In this document: positions 11,791-25,020 of the stretch, piece after piece
How the letters are laid out: each line of letters starts with the position of its first letter
How positions within the stretch are numbered: the first letter of the stretch is position 1
Source of the DNA: Sapria himalayana
Taxonomy: Eukaryota; Streptophyta; Magnoliopsida; Malpighiales; Rafflesiaceae
Length of the DNA stretch: 64,000 nt
Direction: 5' to 3'
Assembly (NCBI GenBank): GCA_029783825.1
Contig: JAREIK010002440.1
Span: 1,256,974-1,320,973 of the forward strand
Notes under the pieces: generated by a model
Seen by the model: only the letters and a program-made list of their open reading frames with translations
Told to the model about the DNA's origin: nothing
Database searches by the model: none
Position numbers and translations under genes: made by a program

Positions 11791-12639
11791 TTAATTGGAA
11801 AAAAATAAGAAAAATATGGTAATAAATAATAATAAAAAGAATGAAAAGTGTAATAATAAAAAAAGAGCCTTTATTCATCTATCTCCACATTGATGTGCTT
11901 CTAGTGACTTATGTTGTAAAATATTGATTAAATATAAATAATATAACATGATCCCATCAACCACTTTTATTAACATAGTTTGAGGATTAATATAATTTTT
12001 TATTTTTTAATAAAATATTCCTTTTTATTATTCCTTTAATAAAGTGATACAAGATACTGATATGTTTGATCCTTTTATGATGAACTTGATTACTTGCTAG
12101 ACTTGACACTATCTCTTTCCAAAAAAAAATATTTTTCTTTTGATAACATATCATGTCCTTGGTAAAGTTATGAAGCCAAATTGCCTCCTTAAATGCTTAT
12201 GTGATTGCCATATACGTTACTTTTGTAGTAAACAAAAAAAAACAATTATGGTAACATTGATATCCAACTTATTGGTCATCATGCCAGGGTGCATATGTGA
12301 CCAATAATTGATTGATATTTATCTAGATCACCAAAATAATTTGAATGACATATATGACTAGATGATAATTAGCTCTCTTATCTTTCTGAAATTGTAAACC
12401 GATGTCCATGGTACCCTAGATATACCATAAAATCCATTATATAGCCTACAAAAGGACATTATTAAGATTATGCATGCATCTACTTAGCATTGTAAATTTG
12501 TGAGTGATGTCAAGCTTTATACACATCATTGCATATATTAGTGTTCCAATTGCAATCACATGTGAAACATAACCCATGTGTCTTTCTCAATATTATCAAT
12601 TTCTTTCATCATTTAATCTCTCAAATATGGGAGGCTGAT

Positions 12640-13260
12640 GGAGTACTTATTGTTTTAGTTTTTTCATCTTTATGAAACCTTTGTACTATATTCTTCAAAT
12701 ATTATGTTGAGTTAAAGAGTGTGCTCATTACTCTACTTTCCTTGATCTCCATGCCTAAAATCTTTTTGATCTCTGTAATTTCTTTCATCTCAAATTCTAA
12801 GCTCAATTGATCTTTAAATCTATTGATCTTTTCCTTACTCTTGGATATGATCATAATTTCATCAATATATATGATACGATGGACATATTCTTCTTTTATT
12901 ATATTTTTTTCAAACCTCTCGTATAATTATCTAAGTGACTAATTTAAGCCACAAATATATTTTATTAATTTGCAAACTCAATTTTCATGCCTCAAAACTT
13001 TAAATCCTTTTTTTTATACATATATTTTATTAATTTCATGGAGAAATATAGTTTGTACTTGAAGATAAGCTTACTTTTGGTAATATTGTAAAACCAAAGC
13101 TAGTAATAACCTCATTATATTTATTGCTCCCTTCTAAACAATTTCATTTGGTACTAGTCTAGTTTTACATTTGATGTTGTATTTGCCTTAATCTTCTTAT
13201 TTTCTATATAGACCTAATTGCAATCAAATGCATACTTTCCTTTTGGAAGTGAAACTAGCT
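12640..13260 (-). pseudogene. Copia reverse transcriptase remnant
   Basis: The best conserved part of the minus-strand copia relic. The catalytic tyrosine-x-aspartate-aspartate box reads YIDE (near 12860), so one metal-binding aspartate is lost. Downstream, SLEFEMKEITEIKKILGMEI is the usual copia connection sequence. The upstream WELV-SFPKGK-like phrase near 13240 marks the domain start. Confidence 0.78.
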
Positions 13261-14274
13261 TCCAAGTTTCATTTTGATGTAAAGGTTTAATTTCCTCATT
13301 AATTTTGTTTCTTCAACTAGTTTTGTTCAAGACTATGCATTACCTCTTTGTAATGACTTGCGATGTCATCTTTGCTGATTAGAAGAGCGGGACATCATAA
13401 TCACAAACAAGTTTTCTAGATCATACCCACGTAGGGTTTTTACCCTCAAGTGCTAAAGTGGGATATTGATCCTTGTCAATTTGAATATGATTAATATTTT
13501 CTACAACAAAATTAAATAATGGTGTTCCTAGTACAGTGAAATGTCTTACCATTCCCTATTCTTAAAAGTTTTTTTAGAAATGGATATTACTTGTATTCAC
13601 CTCCATTATTAAATTTGAGCCTCAGATTTTTCTATTGCTCTCACTTTCTTCCAATTAAAGATGAAATCTAGAACTTTATTTTTTTTGTAATGTAGTGTAG
13701 GCTCAAACATATCTTGAGAAATCACATGCTATTCTTTTATTGAATTATTCTTAGAAGGTCCCTAAATATTAGGGTGCACATTGTCGAGTCTTCCCTTAGT
13801 GTAGAGGATGGAAGTTTTGAACACAACTCATGGTTGATTGCCCATGACAATGTTCACATAAGTCAAGTTTTCCACATTCGCATATTTTTAGTTGGCTTTG
13901 CTTTACAAAGTGTTGTAAAGTCTTTTCTCCGGCATGACTCAAGCAAATATGCCAAAGCCTTGATATGTTAGTAGATTCATCATTAGCATTGTCAGAGATA
14001 AATACTTTTCCTTTGATAGTTTGTGCAATAATATTATATATATTTCATTCATGTATTCCTTTTTTCACCAATAATGAATCTCATACAACTTTAAAGAATC
14101 TAGTTTTAATGTTTACAGTTTACATTATAATCATTGGTATCAAGAGCCCGTAATGAGTTCGCATTATTCTTTGATTAGGAATACATGTGACCTCAATAAG
14201 CCTTCTAGGTGTATCTTTATGCATCTTCAAGCATATTAATCTAATATCTTTTATATGACAGCTATTGTTGTTGA

Positions 14275-15030
14275 TACGAACCCCGTCAACTTGTGAGGAG
14301 ACCCGTGATCGAATTAGATCGGAAGAACTGCTCTAGCATTGGCTTGGATGGATGACCTTGACCCGTTGCTTATATGGAAGCAAGAACCTTGGTATAGGTG
14401 AGGACGCCACAATCGGTGATGGAGATCCAACTAATAAGTCTTGATGAACGCCACGGAATAACCGATAAGTTCAAGGAGTTCTTCAAAGAACCAAAGAGAA
14501 ATTAAAACTCTCAATTTTATTAAAATTTCAAACTTACTGAATATAGGGATAATATGCCTTTAAATAGACCAAAAAATGAAGAATAGAAACTAAATATTCA
14601 GCCACAAGGAAAGTAAATATTTGGCCAAGAGAAAAAAGGAAACTAGATAATTCTAGGATAAGGCTTGGGAATCAAATCAGTAGCCATCAAATCAGCTCCA
14701 AAATAGCAGCAAATCAACACCAAATCAACACCAAATCTGCTCCAAAATAGCAACAAATCAATAAGTCAAAAACTCCTTGGCTCTTGGTCCAAGTCCGGAT
14801 TTAATTTGATGATGTAGACCATCTTCATTTCCTTGTTGGAGTTGAACACGCGAGCTTCTTCCACGTGGGCATCTTGGATTAAAACATGAAGGGCTTCTTT
14901 GAACCTTTTAGCCCTGGCTCGTGTCATAGGGCCTAGTGGGACTTCAAGCGGGTCCACACTCCCTTCCTTAGCCCTGCTTCCATCAGTTGTTGCCCAACAA
15001 AAGAACTCCACCATCATTTTCTTTTAGACT
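14275..15030 (-). mobile_element. Ty3/gypsy 3' tail (end of pol plus LTR) nested in the copia relic
   Basis: The minus-strand open piece 14766-15017 ends in GPMTRARAKRFKEALHVLIQ, the post-integrase C-terminus seen in many plant gypsy polyproteins. Downstream of it (14275-14760) lies sequence with LTR character: a transcribed-looking T-rich and G-rich stretch ending near 14275 in '...ggggttcgtatcaa' (minus strand). It is inserted between the copia gag and pol parts. I could not define a target duplication, and the 5' part of this gypsy copy is absent, so it is a truncated insertion. Confidence 0.6.
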
Positions 15031-15959
15031 TGAGAACAACTTACGACTTGAGAACATATGTTGCGGACATCCAAGATCTAGAATTCATCTATTATATAAA
15101 AATTGGATGTTGAGATGGTAAATGCAAAGAATTCTTTAGCATCAACGATATGTGCCAAATTCACATCAGATTTATCCTTGGCAGTATAGTTCTTTTTTCA
15201 TTGTCCTCTTTTGTGATAATAGACACCCTCAGTTTTTCTAGATGTTACTACATTTTGTGTGGTATCCATGTGATCATGTTGATCCTTCTTCAAATACTCA
15301 TTATTCAACAAAGAATTAGAAGCATCACAAAATTTTACTCATTTTTATCTTATAATATTGTTGTGGCTAAATGATATGTTTCTAGCAAGGAGTTCAACAA
15401 AAAAAAAAGTCAAATCTTCATATTGAATTTTAACATCCAAATTATGTTGGTTAGTAAAGATTTTGTTGAAATTATCTAGATGCTAAATCATAGGTTTACC
15501 TTTCTTGTAATAAAATTGGAAAGGTTTCTTCTTTAGATAAATTTGATTCCTTGTGTTTTTCATCATGTACTTCTCTTCCAACTTCTTCCAAAGACCTTGT
15601 GGTTGTCTTCTTCATGATACAGTACATCTATTATCTTAGTAAGCACATTCAAATTATGTTGCAAGCTTGTATAAAATTCCAATCTTACTTGGATATATCC
15701 TTGGTTTTGGGTTCCAAGACTATATGAGAAGCTTCATAAAATAAAAGATCTAGAACTTCACATTGACACAAAACAAAGTTGTTGGCGTCATCAAATATTT
15801 CCACCTCAAACATAGCATTAGATAACATAATTCTTCCCATTGAATTAGGAAATAACTAATGTGGCATAATGATGTGTTGCTGAATGGAGTATTGAGCTGA
15901 TTTAGTGTTGATATGGTGTTGGCTAGCACTGACATTTTTCCTCCATTCTTCTCTATTTT

Positions 15960-18900
15960 TTAAATTTAGAAGTTTTATCTCATAGTCATCACCTAGTATT
16001 ATTTCAACAATCATAGTTCATATTTCTCACATATAGTAACTGGAGTAGGTGAGAAAAATTAAAAAAAAAACACACTTTTACTTACAAGGACCAATATTCA
16101 ACAAAAATGAGATCTGAGGCAAAATCTAATTTTAAAATAGCACATATCAATTTTTTGTGAACCCATAACGTTCACACCTACCTAATATTCATGAATTGGT
16201 AGATATGCATTTATCCCTCAATTTGATAACAATGCATAAAATATAGAAAACATCTACATTATATATAATTGATAGGACATCAAACAAATGCTTATATACA
16301 AACCCATACCTACCAAATATTCATGAATTGGTAGATATGCATTTATCTCTCAATTTGATAACAATGCATAAAATATAGAAAGCATATACATTAGATATAA
16401 AAAGTGGCAATAATTGCATGTGAAAAATTAATTGTCATACACAATGAAGAAGCATCAATGATAAATGATGTGACATCAAACAAATGTGTATCTACAAAAA
16501 GTAATATCAAGCATATGAATATAAAATAGAGTGAAATTGAATTTGGATAACTAAACTAAAAATAATTTTGTTTTGGTACCCAATTTTTTTTGTTTGGTGT
16601 GTCATGTGCCAAACAAAAAAAATGTGTGAGAGCAAACACCAGCCAAGAAGAGTAAGATCCTAGGGTTGTCTAACTTGAAATTCCATGACAGAAGGTCATG
16701 TTTTGATGCATTGTAATAGATTAATCTGATTTTACCCTTATTCATGTCATGTCGACTTAAACAAAATATCAAATTATATTAAAAAAGTATGAGTAGGATC
16801 ATGTTGGGATTTGTTTCATTTTGTTAAATCAAGAAAGAGGTCAATGATCTAACCGGGTCTCAATTCGACCCCATATTTAAAAAAAAGAAAAAATGTAATG
16901 ATTCAGATGAGATACAATTCTTATTCATGATTCTTCAAAATTCATTTTTTTTTATTTTCTTATTTTTACAAGTGTGATTTTTTCAATTGTATCTAAGTAA
17001 TTATCATTCCTCAAAATTATCTTTATTATCATTTTTCATAATAAAAAAATATTCTCATTAAATTTTAATACTTCAAATTTTACCGTCATTTATTTTACTT
17101 TTATGTGAATAGAACATATGTATAATAATAATAATAATTTCTATTAAATATACCAAAATAATTCCCTTTCAAATAATACATAAGTATAATAATACATAGG
17201 TATTAAATAGTACATAAGTATAATAATACATTAGTACATAAGTGATATAATAATTATTTCACTTTCTAATAATAATAGTACATAAGTAAGTGGAGAAACC
17301 ATAATACCTACTTAAAAATCATTTGTTTTGAGAATTTTATTATCCTTTTGACATAACTTTCCTAAGCAAGTATTAACCATAAAAGTTATCATAAACCTCA
17401 CTTCTAATATTATTATTATGAAATAAAAATCATAATAATGATTAAAAATAAAAAATTCTAAAGTAATAATATAAAAAACTATAAATTAGAATGAAATACA
17501 AGCTATGATATATAGGATGGGAATAAATAACAAACTAGGGGGAATTACTCCCTTTAGTAGAATGAAAAATAAGAATCACAAATAATTTTTGATGTGTGCA
17601 AGGTGCACTTCACTTAATCCACAATTGACTTCACATCTAACACATCTTTAATATCCTCTAACATCTTGTCCATATGAATGTTTTTTAAATTAAATGTGAG
17701 TTTCTCCTCACAATATTAAACCAAATGAGTCATCTATTTCTTATTTTGTTTTCCATAATTTAAATGCCGAGATGTTTTATAATTTTTAGTTTTATCCTTG
17801 TAAATTTTTTGACACATCCATCTTTACACATACCTCTAAAAACACATTTCTCTCTACTATGACCACCTTTTAAGTATTTTATTCTTTAGAAATCTAATAT
17901 TATGAACTATAAAATATTGTTATCCAAATAATTATCATATAATATTTTAAATTCTAACTTTGCCTATATTCTTCTACTAAAAATGTGGCATCACCCTCTT
18001 AGTTTTTGCCATCATTTCTTTGTTATCTAATCATGTCTAATCTCTTTATATATACAATAAATCCAAATAACTTTGTGATGATGGGATTTGGGAAGTAATA
18101 AAGAGTGTGTAAGTAAATAATGAACATGAAATTCAAGGTATGGAAAATATAAAATCATATACCATTTAGAAAAATATTAACTATTATAAATTTGCAAGAT
18201 TGGATTTCAAATTAAGTTCTCCCTAAAAAAGTAATTCCAAATCTATACACTCAACATTTAAACAATATTAAATATTTAAAATTTCCTTGAAATACCTAAC
18301 TAACTTCAATCTTCTCAAAATTGAATAGACACGAGATTATTGATCCATGATCCCTCAACTTTAGAGGCACTAGAACGAATAAATTATTAATGTAAGTCTA
18401 ATCATAAAAAAGGTAAAATAATAAAAAAAGTGAATATAATGAAAAATAAAATGATAAAAAGTGTAAAATAAATACAAATTTAAAAATTATATATACAACA
18501 TATATGAACTTTTTAAAAATTATAGAAGTTATATAATTTATAATTTGACAAAGCATATCAAATTACAAATTTTAAATAATTAAAAATATCAAAAATTACA
18601 AAATATTTAAAAAAATTTTAAATTATCATGTTCATAAAAAAGATAAAAAGTATGTATATGTATAAAGTAAAAACAATATACAATATATATAATTAATTAA
18701 TTGTTAAAAATCATAATTAATAAAAAAATTAAATATTGTCTGCCTTGGATAATAAAAAATTAAAAAAAGAATTAACAAATAACTAAAATAGAAATTTTAT
18801 GAAATTTGAAAATATCAAATTAAAATATAAATTAATTGAAATTAAATAATTACATAAATTATAAGGAGAATTATGTTTAGGGGTAAGAACAAAATATTTA

Positions 18901-19020
18901 TGTTATTGTCCTCATTTCAAAAAATATTAATAAAAAATACCCAAAACATAAAATATTTATTACATTTACCCTTTTATGTGCATGTCATTATCATCCATAA
19001 AAATTAGTTAAATAAAATGG
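15960..19020. other. AT-rich gene-poor stretch
   Basis: No coding sequence is recognised. It holds a diverged tandem duplication at about 16165-16430 (listed separately), short 'ataatacataagta' reiterations at 17120-17290, and long A/T runs from 18400 to 19000. Confidence 0.6.
16165..16430. repeat. Tandem duplication, unit about 145 bp
   Basis: The phrase 'attcatgaattggtagatatgcatttat' followed by 'ctcaatttgataacaatgcataaaatatagaaa' occurs at about 16187-16250 and again at about 16317-16380, in the same order and spacing. The copies differ at a few positions. Because it lies just upstream (minus sense) of the copia gag, it could be the 5' LTR/leader boundary of that relic, but no LTR pair was proven. 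Confidence 0.7.
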
Positions 19021-19029
19021 AACATACTT

Positions 19030-19257
19030 ATGCTTAAACAAGTTTATGCATGAGGAGTTTATGCATAACGAGTTTATGCATAACATTATGAATTCGTATT
19101 GTGCATATACTCATGTTATGCATATACTATTGTTATGCATAAATTAGTTTACGGATAACATTATTAACTTATCCATGCCCAATAACTCGTGTTATGCATA
19201 GTGTTATGCATAAAAATGTTATGCATAACATTATAACGTAATGCATAAACATGTTAT
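19030..19257. repeat. TTATGCATAA palindromic repeat tract (left half)
   Basis: The self-complementary decamer TTATGCATAA and close variants recur about every 15-30 bp. The tract is cut by the copia element: the same kind of sequence resumes at 24154. Confidence 0.85.
19253..19257. repeat. 5-bp target duplication, left side of copia element
   Basis: GTTAT precedes the 5' LTR; GTTAT also follows the 3' LTR at 24154-24158. Five bases is the usual copia integrase stagger. Confidence 0.85.
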
Positions 19258-19584
19258 TGTTGATTGGGCTTTGATTCGGTTGGTTTGGGTTTCTGATAAA
19301 ATTACTAATATGCCCTTACTGATATATAATAAAAACCACGTCAAATTTGTTGTAAAGTTATAATTATTGCTTAACTTTTTATTAATTATTGAGCTCTGTG
19401 TATAAGCTTAAATTTTTCTTTTTCAAGCTACGGGGCACATTTTTTATCAAGTTTTCTAATTGTTTTCTCTCTGTTGCTACTGCTCTTGCAATTGCCTCTT
19501 CTTCTTCTATATTTCTTCTCTTCTTCTTCAAGTCTCCTCTCTGTAATCCTTGTTGAAGCAGGGAATTGTTATTACAATACAACA
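19258..19584 (+). repeat. Copia 5' LTR
   Basis: Starts TGTTGATTGGGCTTTGATT and ends AATACAACA (TG...CA). Length is 327 bp. It aligns along its full length with 23830-24153, including the pyrimidine-rich CTTCTTCTTCAAGTC segment and GTAATCCTTGTTGAAG. Confidence 0.92.
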
Positions 19585-19587
19585 TAC

Positions 19588-19600
19588 TAGTATCAAAACT
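19588..19600 (+). other. Primer-binding site (degenerate, initiator Met-tRNA type)
   Basis: TAGTATCAAAACT lies three bases after the 5' LTR and resembles the common plant copia primer site TGGTATCAGAGC. It carries several mismatches. Confidence 0.6.
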
Positions 19601-19859
19601 TCGTATCTATCTGAGATCAATGTTTTTTTCAAACAATTATTCAAAAAAATTCTCTAGGATAGATGATTCTCAAATATCATTTTTGACCTAACTTTTTCTT
19701 CATGATTTCTCTAGATCCAATACAGATCTGACCAAATCTATCTAGATCTAAAGGATTTATATATTTTAAACTGAAATTTCTACAATATCCCCAAATTTTT
19801 GTTCAAATATTTTCAAAAATTTTTCAAATAAAATGCTATCCAAAAATCTATGTTCATCA

Positions 19860-22800
19860 AACTCGGGGTCGATCTCCATACCCCTGTTTGATGGTGATAA
19901 TTTTGATTATTAGCTTGTTGAAATGAGAACACTATTTATTTCACAAGATATTTGATAGATTGTGGTCACTTGATTTGTAGAAGCACCTAATTTCTCTTCT
20001 CTATTAGGAAAAGAGTTGTTAAAAAAGAGAAAACTGAGAAAATTAAATGCAAAGGTATTACTGTTCATCCAACATGGAGTTAATAATGTCATATTTCCTC
20101 GATTGTTGGGATGTACTCAAGCCAAGGAGGCTTGGGATCTCCCAATCGAAGAATAACAGGGAGATAAGAAGGCTCGAGGAGCTCTTCTACACTCCTTGAA
20201 AAAACATTTTGAGAATCTAAGTGTGACTAACTTAGATTCTCTCACTGAGTTCTCAACTTAGTTTTTTGGATGTTGTCAATCAACTGAAAATCCATGGAGA
20301 AAATATCTCAGAGACTCGACTAGTTGAGAAACTATTAATATGTATACCTAACAAGTTTGATGTCATTGTGACAGTAATAGAAGAGAAAGGATTTGACAAA
20401 GCTAACCATTCAACAAGTTTTGAGTTCCCTGAAGTCATATGAAAGTAGATTGCTCAAGAGATCTAAAGTATCTAGAGAGACAGCAAAGCAATCGAGATGA
20501 GAAAACTAGCTAGCAAAAGAAGAAAATCAAGTTGTAGAGACAAGAAATAGATGACAAAAATCAAGGTATGTGCCTAAAAATAAAAACAAAACCAAAAATA
20601 TAATTAATTCTTCATCTATACTCTCAGTTGCCTCGCATAAAGACACATATCTTTTGCCACATATGCTAAAGATCAAACCACACTATGATAGAGTGCTGGT
20701 TTCGAAAACAAAACAAGTGCCTAAACTATAAAAAGTTTGGGCATGTCTCATAAGATTATAGATTGAAACACACTCAGTGTGCTAGTTGTGCATAGAAAAT
20801 AGTCTCTACAAAACACTTGTTCTATATAAATGAAACAAGAAATCACCCTTCACCCAACATGTGGTTTCTAGACAGTGGTTGCTCAAACCACATGTCTGGT
20901 AATCAAAATATATTTGTGGATTTACTTCATGTAGTAAATTCACAAGTAAAATTGGGTAATGGAGACCTTGTCGTGGCAAAAGTCAAAGGTAGAGTTTCTA
21001 TTCCTACACCTAGTTGAGTCAAGATTATAAGAGATATACTCTTGGTTCCAGCACTAGACCAAAACCTTCTATGTGTGAGATAATTGATGGAGAAAAGTTA
21101 TAGACTAGTATTTAAAAATAACACATATGATATATTTGATCATGAATCTAATTAACCTTCATGGACAATGAAAATGTCTAGTGGAAGGAGTTTTTCACTG
21201 ACACTTAACCAGAAAATAGACAAAGCATTGACTATGAATGTCTTGTCTGAAGTTTTATTATGGCATAAAAGGTTTGGGCACCTTAATTATTTCAACCTAA
21301 AAAATATTTTTCAAAACAACTGGTAAAAGATATGCCCTCAAACCTTGTTGTTCCCACCACTGTCTGTGAGGAATGCTCACTTGGGAAACAATCCAAATAG
21401 AGTTTTCCAAAAAACTCTACCTGGAGAGCCTCTCAACCACTAGAACTAATACATGCTGATATTTGTGGACCCATGTCAGTCTAATCTTTAAGCAATAGTA
21501 GCTACTTCCTACTGTTTGTCAATGACTATACAAGACATATGTGGGTTTGCTTCTTAAAGCACAAGCCTAGAGTACTTGACTGCTTCAAGAAATTGATACC
21601 TCTTATTGAGAGACAGTCTAGACTAAGTGTAAAGACACTTAGAACATATAGAGGGGGTGAATTCCTTTTATTAAAATTCATTAATTTCTATGAATTAAAA
21701 GAAATATATAGACATCTGACTACCTCTTACTCACCTCAACTAGAATAGTGTTTTGGAGAGAAAGAACAGAACAATAATAGAAATGATTAGAAGTATTATG
21801 AATGAAAAAAACCTACCTAAAGTCTATTGGGCAGAGGCAATGAACACTGTAGTGTATCTACTCAATAGATGCCCTACAAAAGCATTGGATAATCTCACTC
21901 CACTGCAAGCTTTGAGTAGGAGAAAATCAAGTGTTAAACACCTCAAGGTATTCAGGAGTGTTTACTACTCACACATACCGAATACTTGTAGAACTAAGTT
22001 AGACTCCAAGAGTCTAAAATATGTTCTAGTTGGTTACAGTCTTCAATCCAATGGTTACAGATTGTACTCACCAGAAACAAAATCATTCCTAATGAGTAAA
22101 GATATAACCGTTGATAAAAACAACAAGTGGGATGAAAACTTCAATGAAACTGAAGTTGAAAATAAAAACCTGAAAGGTTGTATTGATGTTACAGCGAGCA
22201 ATAAATAGGAATGCAATCAAATATATTGTTTCTATTCCTCTTCTAAGTCAGAGTCTAAAATAGAGGAAATGCATGATAAAGCTATCCCCATTAAATATAA
22301 ATCCTTTGCTGACATATACCAGAGATATAATTATACTCAGTTGAGCATCTCAACTATGAAGAGACTGTAAAATATCAATTTTGGATAAATACAATGAAGA
22401 CAGAAATGTCTACCATTAAAAAAAATCAAACCCAGACTTTGGTGGAGCAACCCCCAAACAAACACAGCATAGGGGTTAAATAGATATTTAAGATTAAGAC
22501 TCAACTAAACTCTAATCAGCCTATGTATAAGGCTCGATTAGTGGCCAAGGGCTACTCCCAAAAGGCTAGAACTGACTATCTTAAAACCTTTTCTCCAGTA
22601 GCAAGATTAGAAATAGTAAGGTTTCTAATAGCCTTAGCTGGACAAGAGGGTTTAAAACTATTCCAACTAGATATCAAGTCTGCCTTCTTGAATAAAAAAC
22701 TCAAGGAAGAGATTTATGTAGAACAACCCTTTGGGTTCGTAAAATATGGGAGTGAGCACTGTGTTTATAAATTAAATAAGGTTCTATACGAGTTGAAATA

Positions 22801-23815
22801 AGCTCCTCGTTTTTGGTATCAACATAGTAAGAGTGAGCCTACACTTGTTGAATCAAAGATTCAACAAGTATATCAATATATGTAGATGATATAATTTTTC
22901 AAGTAATAAATCAAAATTAATATGACTTTAAAATAGAAATGGAAACTAAGTATGAAATATCAGACCTAGGCAACTTAAAATATTTTTTAGGACTTGAGAT
23001 TTTTTAAGATACAAGTGGTGTGTTCATCTCTCAAACTGCATATATACAATCTATATTGAAAAATCATGGGATCAATGAATATAAACTTGTTTCTACCCCT
23101 CTGGTCATGAACCAGAAATTAATTTCTACCCAATGCAGAATAGTGGATGGGAGAGTATATAGAAGCTTAATTGGAAGCTTGTTGTATGCATTTGCGATAA
23201 GACTAAATATTGTATATTTTGTTCACTTATTGTCACAGTTCATGCATGCACCTGATCACTTGCACCTTAGTGATGCCAAAAGAGTATTAAGATATCTTAA
23301 AGGAACTGTAGACTTAGGTCTGAAATATATAGGACCAACCACATTGAAATATCTAGATATTATGATAGTGATTGGGGTGGATGTCTAGAGGATTACAAAA
23401 GTACCTCTAAATATGTATTTAATTTAAGAACTATGACTGTTTCTTGGTAGTCCAAGAAATAATCTACAGTTTTCTTGTCTACTATTGAAGCTGGATATGT
23501 TTCAGCTTCATTAGCTACATCTCAAGACTTGTGAATGAGAATGTTACTGACTAATTTGGATGAATAATTAAACTGTCCAACTAATATACTTTGTGACAAC
23601 CAATCGACTATATCCATTGCAAGTGATGTAGTTATACATAGTCGAACAAAACACATAAGTCTCAAATATCACTTTATTAAAGATGTCATCGAGACTGATG
23701 AAATTAATTTGCTATTTTTCAAAACAAAAGAATAAGTGGGTAATATTTTTACCAAGCCTTTACCTAAAGAGAAGCTTGTATACTTTTGGGAAAAGCTTGG
23801 ATTCACACCAACTAC
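19860..23815 (+). pseudogene. Copia gag-pol polyprotein, broken
   Basis: Gag opens with IPLFDGDNFDY and RTLFISQDI (19880-19950). A damaged CCHC knuckle (CLNYKKFGHVS) lies near 20720. The protease has the WFLDSGCSNHMSG active-site motif near 20862. Integrase has HKRFGHLNYF and HADICGPM (21245-21475), then LRTYRGGEF (near 21640) where the family has LRTDRGGEF, so the second catalytic Asp is Tyr. RT has ARLVAKGYSQ and FSPVARLE (22530-22610), FQLDIKSAFLN (22660) and YVDDIIF (22873). RNase H follows (SDWGG, STIEAGYVSASLA, 23360-23515) and the terminal IFTKPLPKEKL motif (23750). Stops occur in every domain. Confidence 0.92.
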
Positions 23816-23820
23816 ATAAT

Positions 23821-23828
23821 GGGAGAGA
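23821..23828 (+). other. Polypurine tract of copia element
   Basis: GGGAGAGA immediately before the 3' LTR start. In these elements it primes plus-strand DNA synthesis. Confidence 0.75.
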
Positions 23829-23829
23829 T

Positions 23830-24153
23830 TGTTGATTGGGTTTTGATTTGGTTGGTTTGGGTTTCTAATAAAATTACCAATAAGCCATTACTGATATTTA
23901 ATAAAAACCATGTCAGATGTGTTGTAAAATTTTAATTACTGCTTTACTTTTTATTAATTATTGAGCTATGTATATATGCTTAAGTTTTTCTTTTTCATGT
24001 ATAGGGACATATTTATGAAGTTTTCTGATTGTTTTCTATATGTTGTTGCTACTCTTGCGATTGCATCTTCTTCTACTATATTTCATCTCTTCTTCTTCAA
24101 GTCACCTCTCTGTAATCCTTGTTGAAGTATGGATTTGTTGTTACAATACAACG
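23830..24153 (+). repeat. Copia 3' LTR
   Basis: 324 bp, starting TGTTGATTGGGTTTTG. It ends AATACAACG, one base different from the TG...CA rule, then the GTTAT duplication at 24154-24158. Confidence 0.9.
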
Positions 24154-24300
24154 GTTATGTATAACTCATGTTATGCTTAACCATATGCATAACTCGTGTT
24201 ATACATAATGAGATACATGTAAACACATATAACGTTATGCGTAATGTTATGTTGTGAATCACATGATTCATGCATAACATCATACATTTGCGTAAACCAT
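24154..24300. repeat. TTATGCATAA-type repeat tract (right half)
   Basis: Continues the palindromic repeat interrupted by the copia element: GTTATGTATAACTC, GTTATGCTTAACC, GTTATGCGTAATG and so on. Copies are more diverged here than on the left side. Confidence 0.75.
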
Positions 24301-24377
24301 TGTTCACTTTAAAAACAATGTATACATTGATTTATAAATACGCGAATACACGTATAAATGAATTCATACATGTGTAT

Positions 24378-24380
<3 letters not shown>

Positions 24381-24414
<34 letters not shown>
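24381..24414 (+). repeat. (TG)17 microsatellite
   Basis: An uninterrupted TG run, with a shorter TG run near 24531-24550. The surrounding 24415-24900 is made of ATATAC/TATATG words with alternating purine-pyrimidine character and no genes. Confidence 0.97.
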
Positions 24415-24416
<2 letters not shown>

Positions 24417-25020
24417 GTCATATATATGTTTATAAACATATACATAATCATATCTAAGTTTATATAGTCATATATACATGTAAACACATATATATTGTCA
24501 TATATAAATTTATTAAAGGTATATTACCTTTGTGTGTGTGTGTGTGTTTGTTTACATATATATGCGACTCTATAATTGTGTACACGTATATACAACTTTG
24601 TACCTTCATAAATATATATGTATATATATACACAGTAGAATATAAGTTTATACATGCATATGCAAATATAAACTTATATACTACTATATATAGTAGTATA
24701 TAAGTTTATGATGGTATATATAGAGTACTATATACTTTATATATATAAAGTATATACTAAAAAATCATATACATATTTTATGAAAGTATATATAGAGTCA
24801 TGTATATGGTATAAATGCATATATCATCGTATATATGTTTATACACACTTATAATATCATAAATGTGTATATACAAATAAATGATTATACGTATACAATG
24901 TATATGTGAAAATGTACTGTACAATTTTCTTTATTTTTTATTTTTTATTTATTTGAAGATGATAAGTTGGATTTTTTAAGAGGATAGGGTAACTTTGAGT
25001 TTGCATAATTAGAAGACTTA

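Larger units (their letters stand above)
12100..15960 (-). mobile_element. Ty1/copia retrotransposon relic, interrupted
   Basis: Read on the minus strand, gag comes first. A LEEKYMMKNTRNQIYLKKK and HLDNFNKIFTNQHNLDV series (about 15420-15600) matches the copia UBN2-type gag. Pol follows: KGKYAFDCN-VYIENK (13200-13240) is the start of the copia RT domain. YIDEIMIISKSKEKINRFKDQ and KKILGMEIKESR (12740-12890) are the RT catalytic and post-catalytic motifs, with the YVDD box altered to YIDE. Stops occur throughout. A gypsy fragment interrupts it at about 14275-15030. LTRs are not clearly delimited. Confidence 0.8.
19258..24153 (+). mobile_element. Ty1/copia LTR retrotransposon, full-length but decayed
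   Basis: A 4.9 kb element has two LTRs (19258-19584 and 23830-24153), a degenerate initiator-tRNA primer site, a polypurine tract, and a gag-protease-integrase-RT-RNase H order (the copia order, with integrase before RT). It is flanked by GTTAT duplications. The LTR copies differ at many positions, and every coding domain has stops, so insertion is not recent. Confidence 0.93.
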
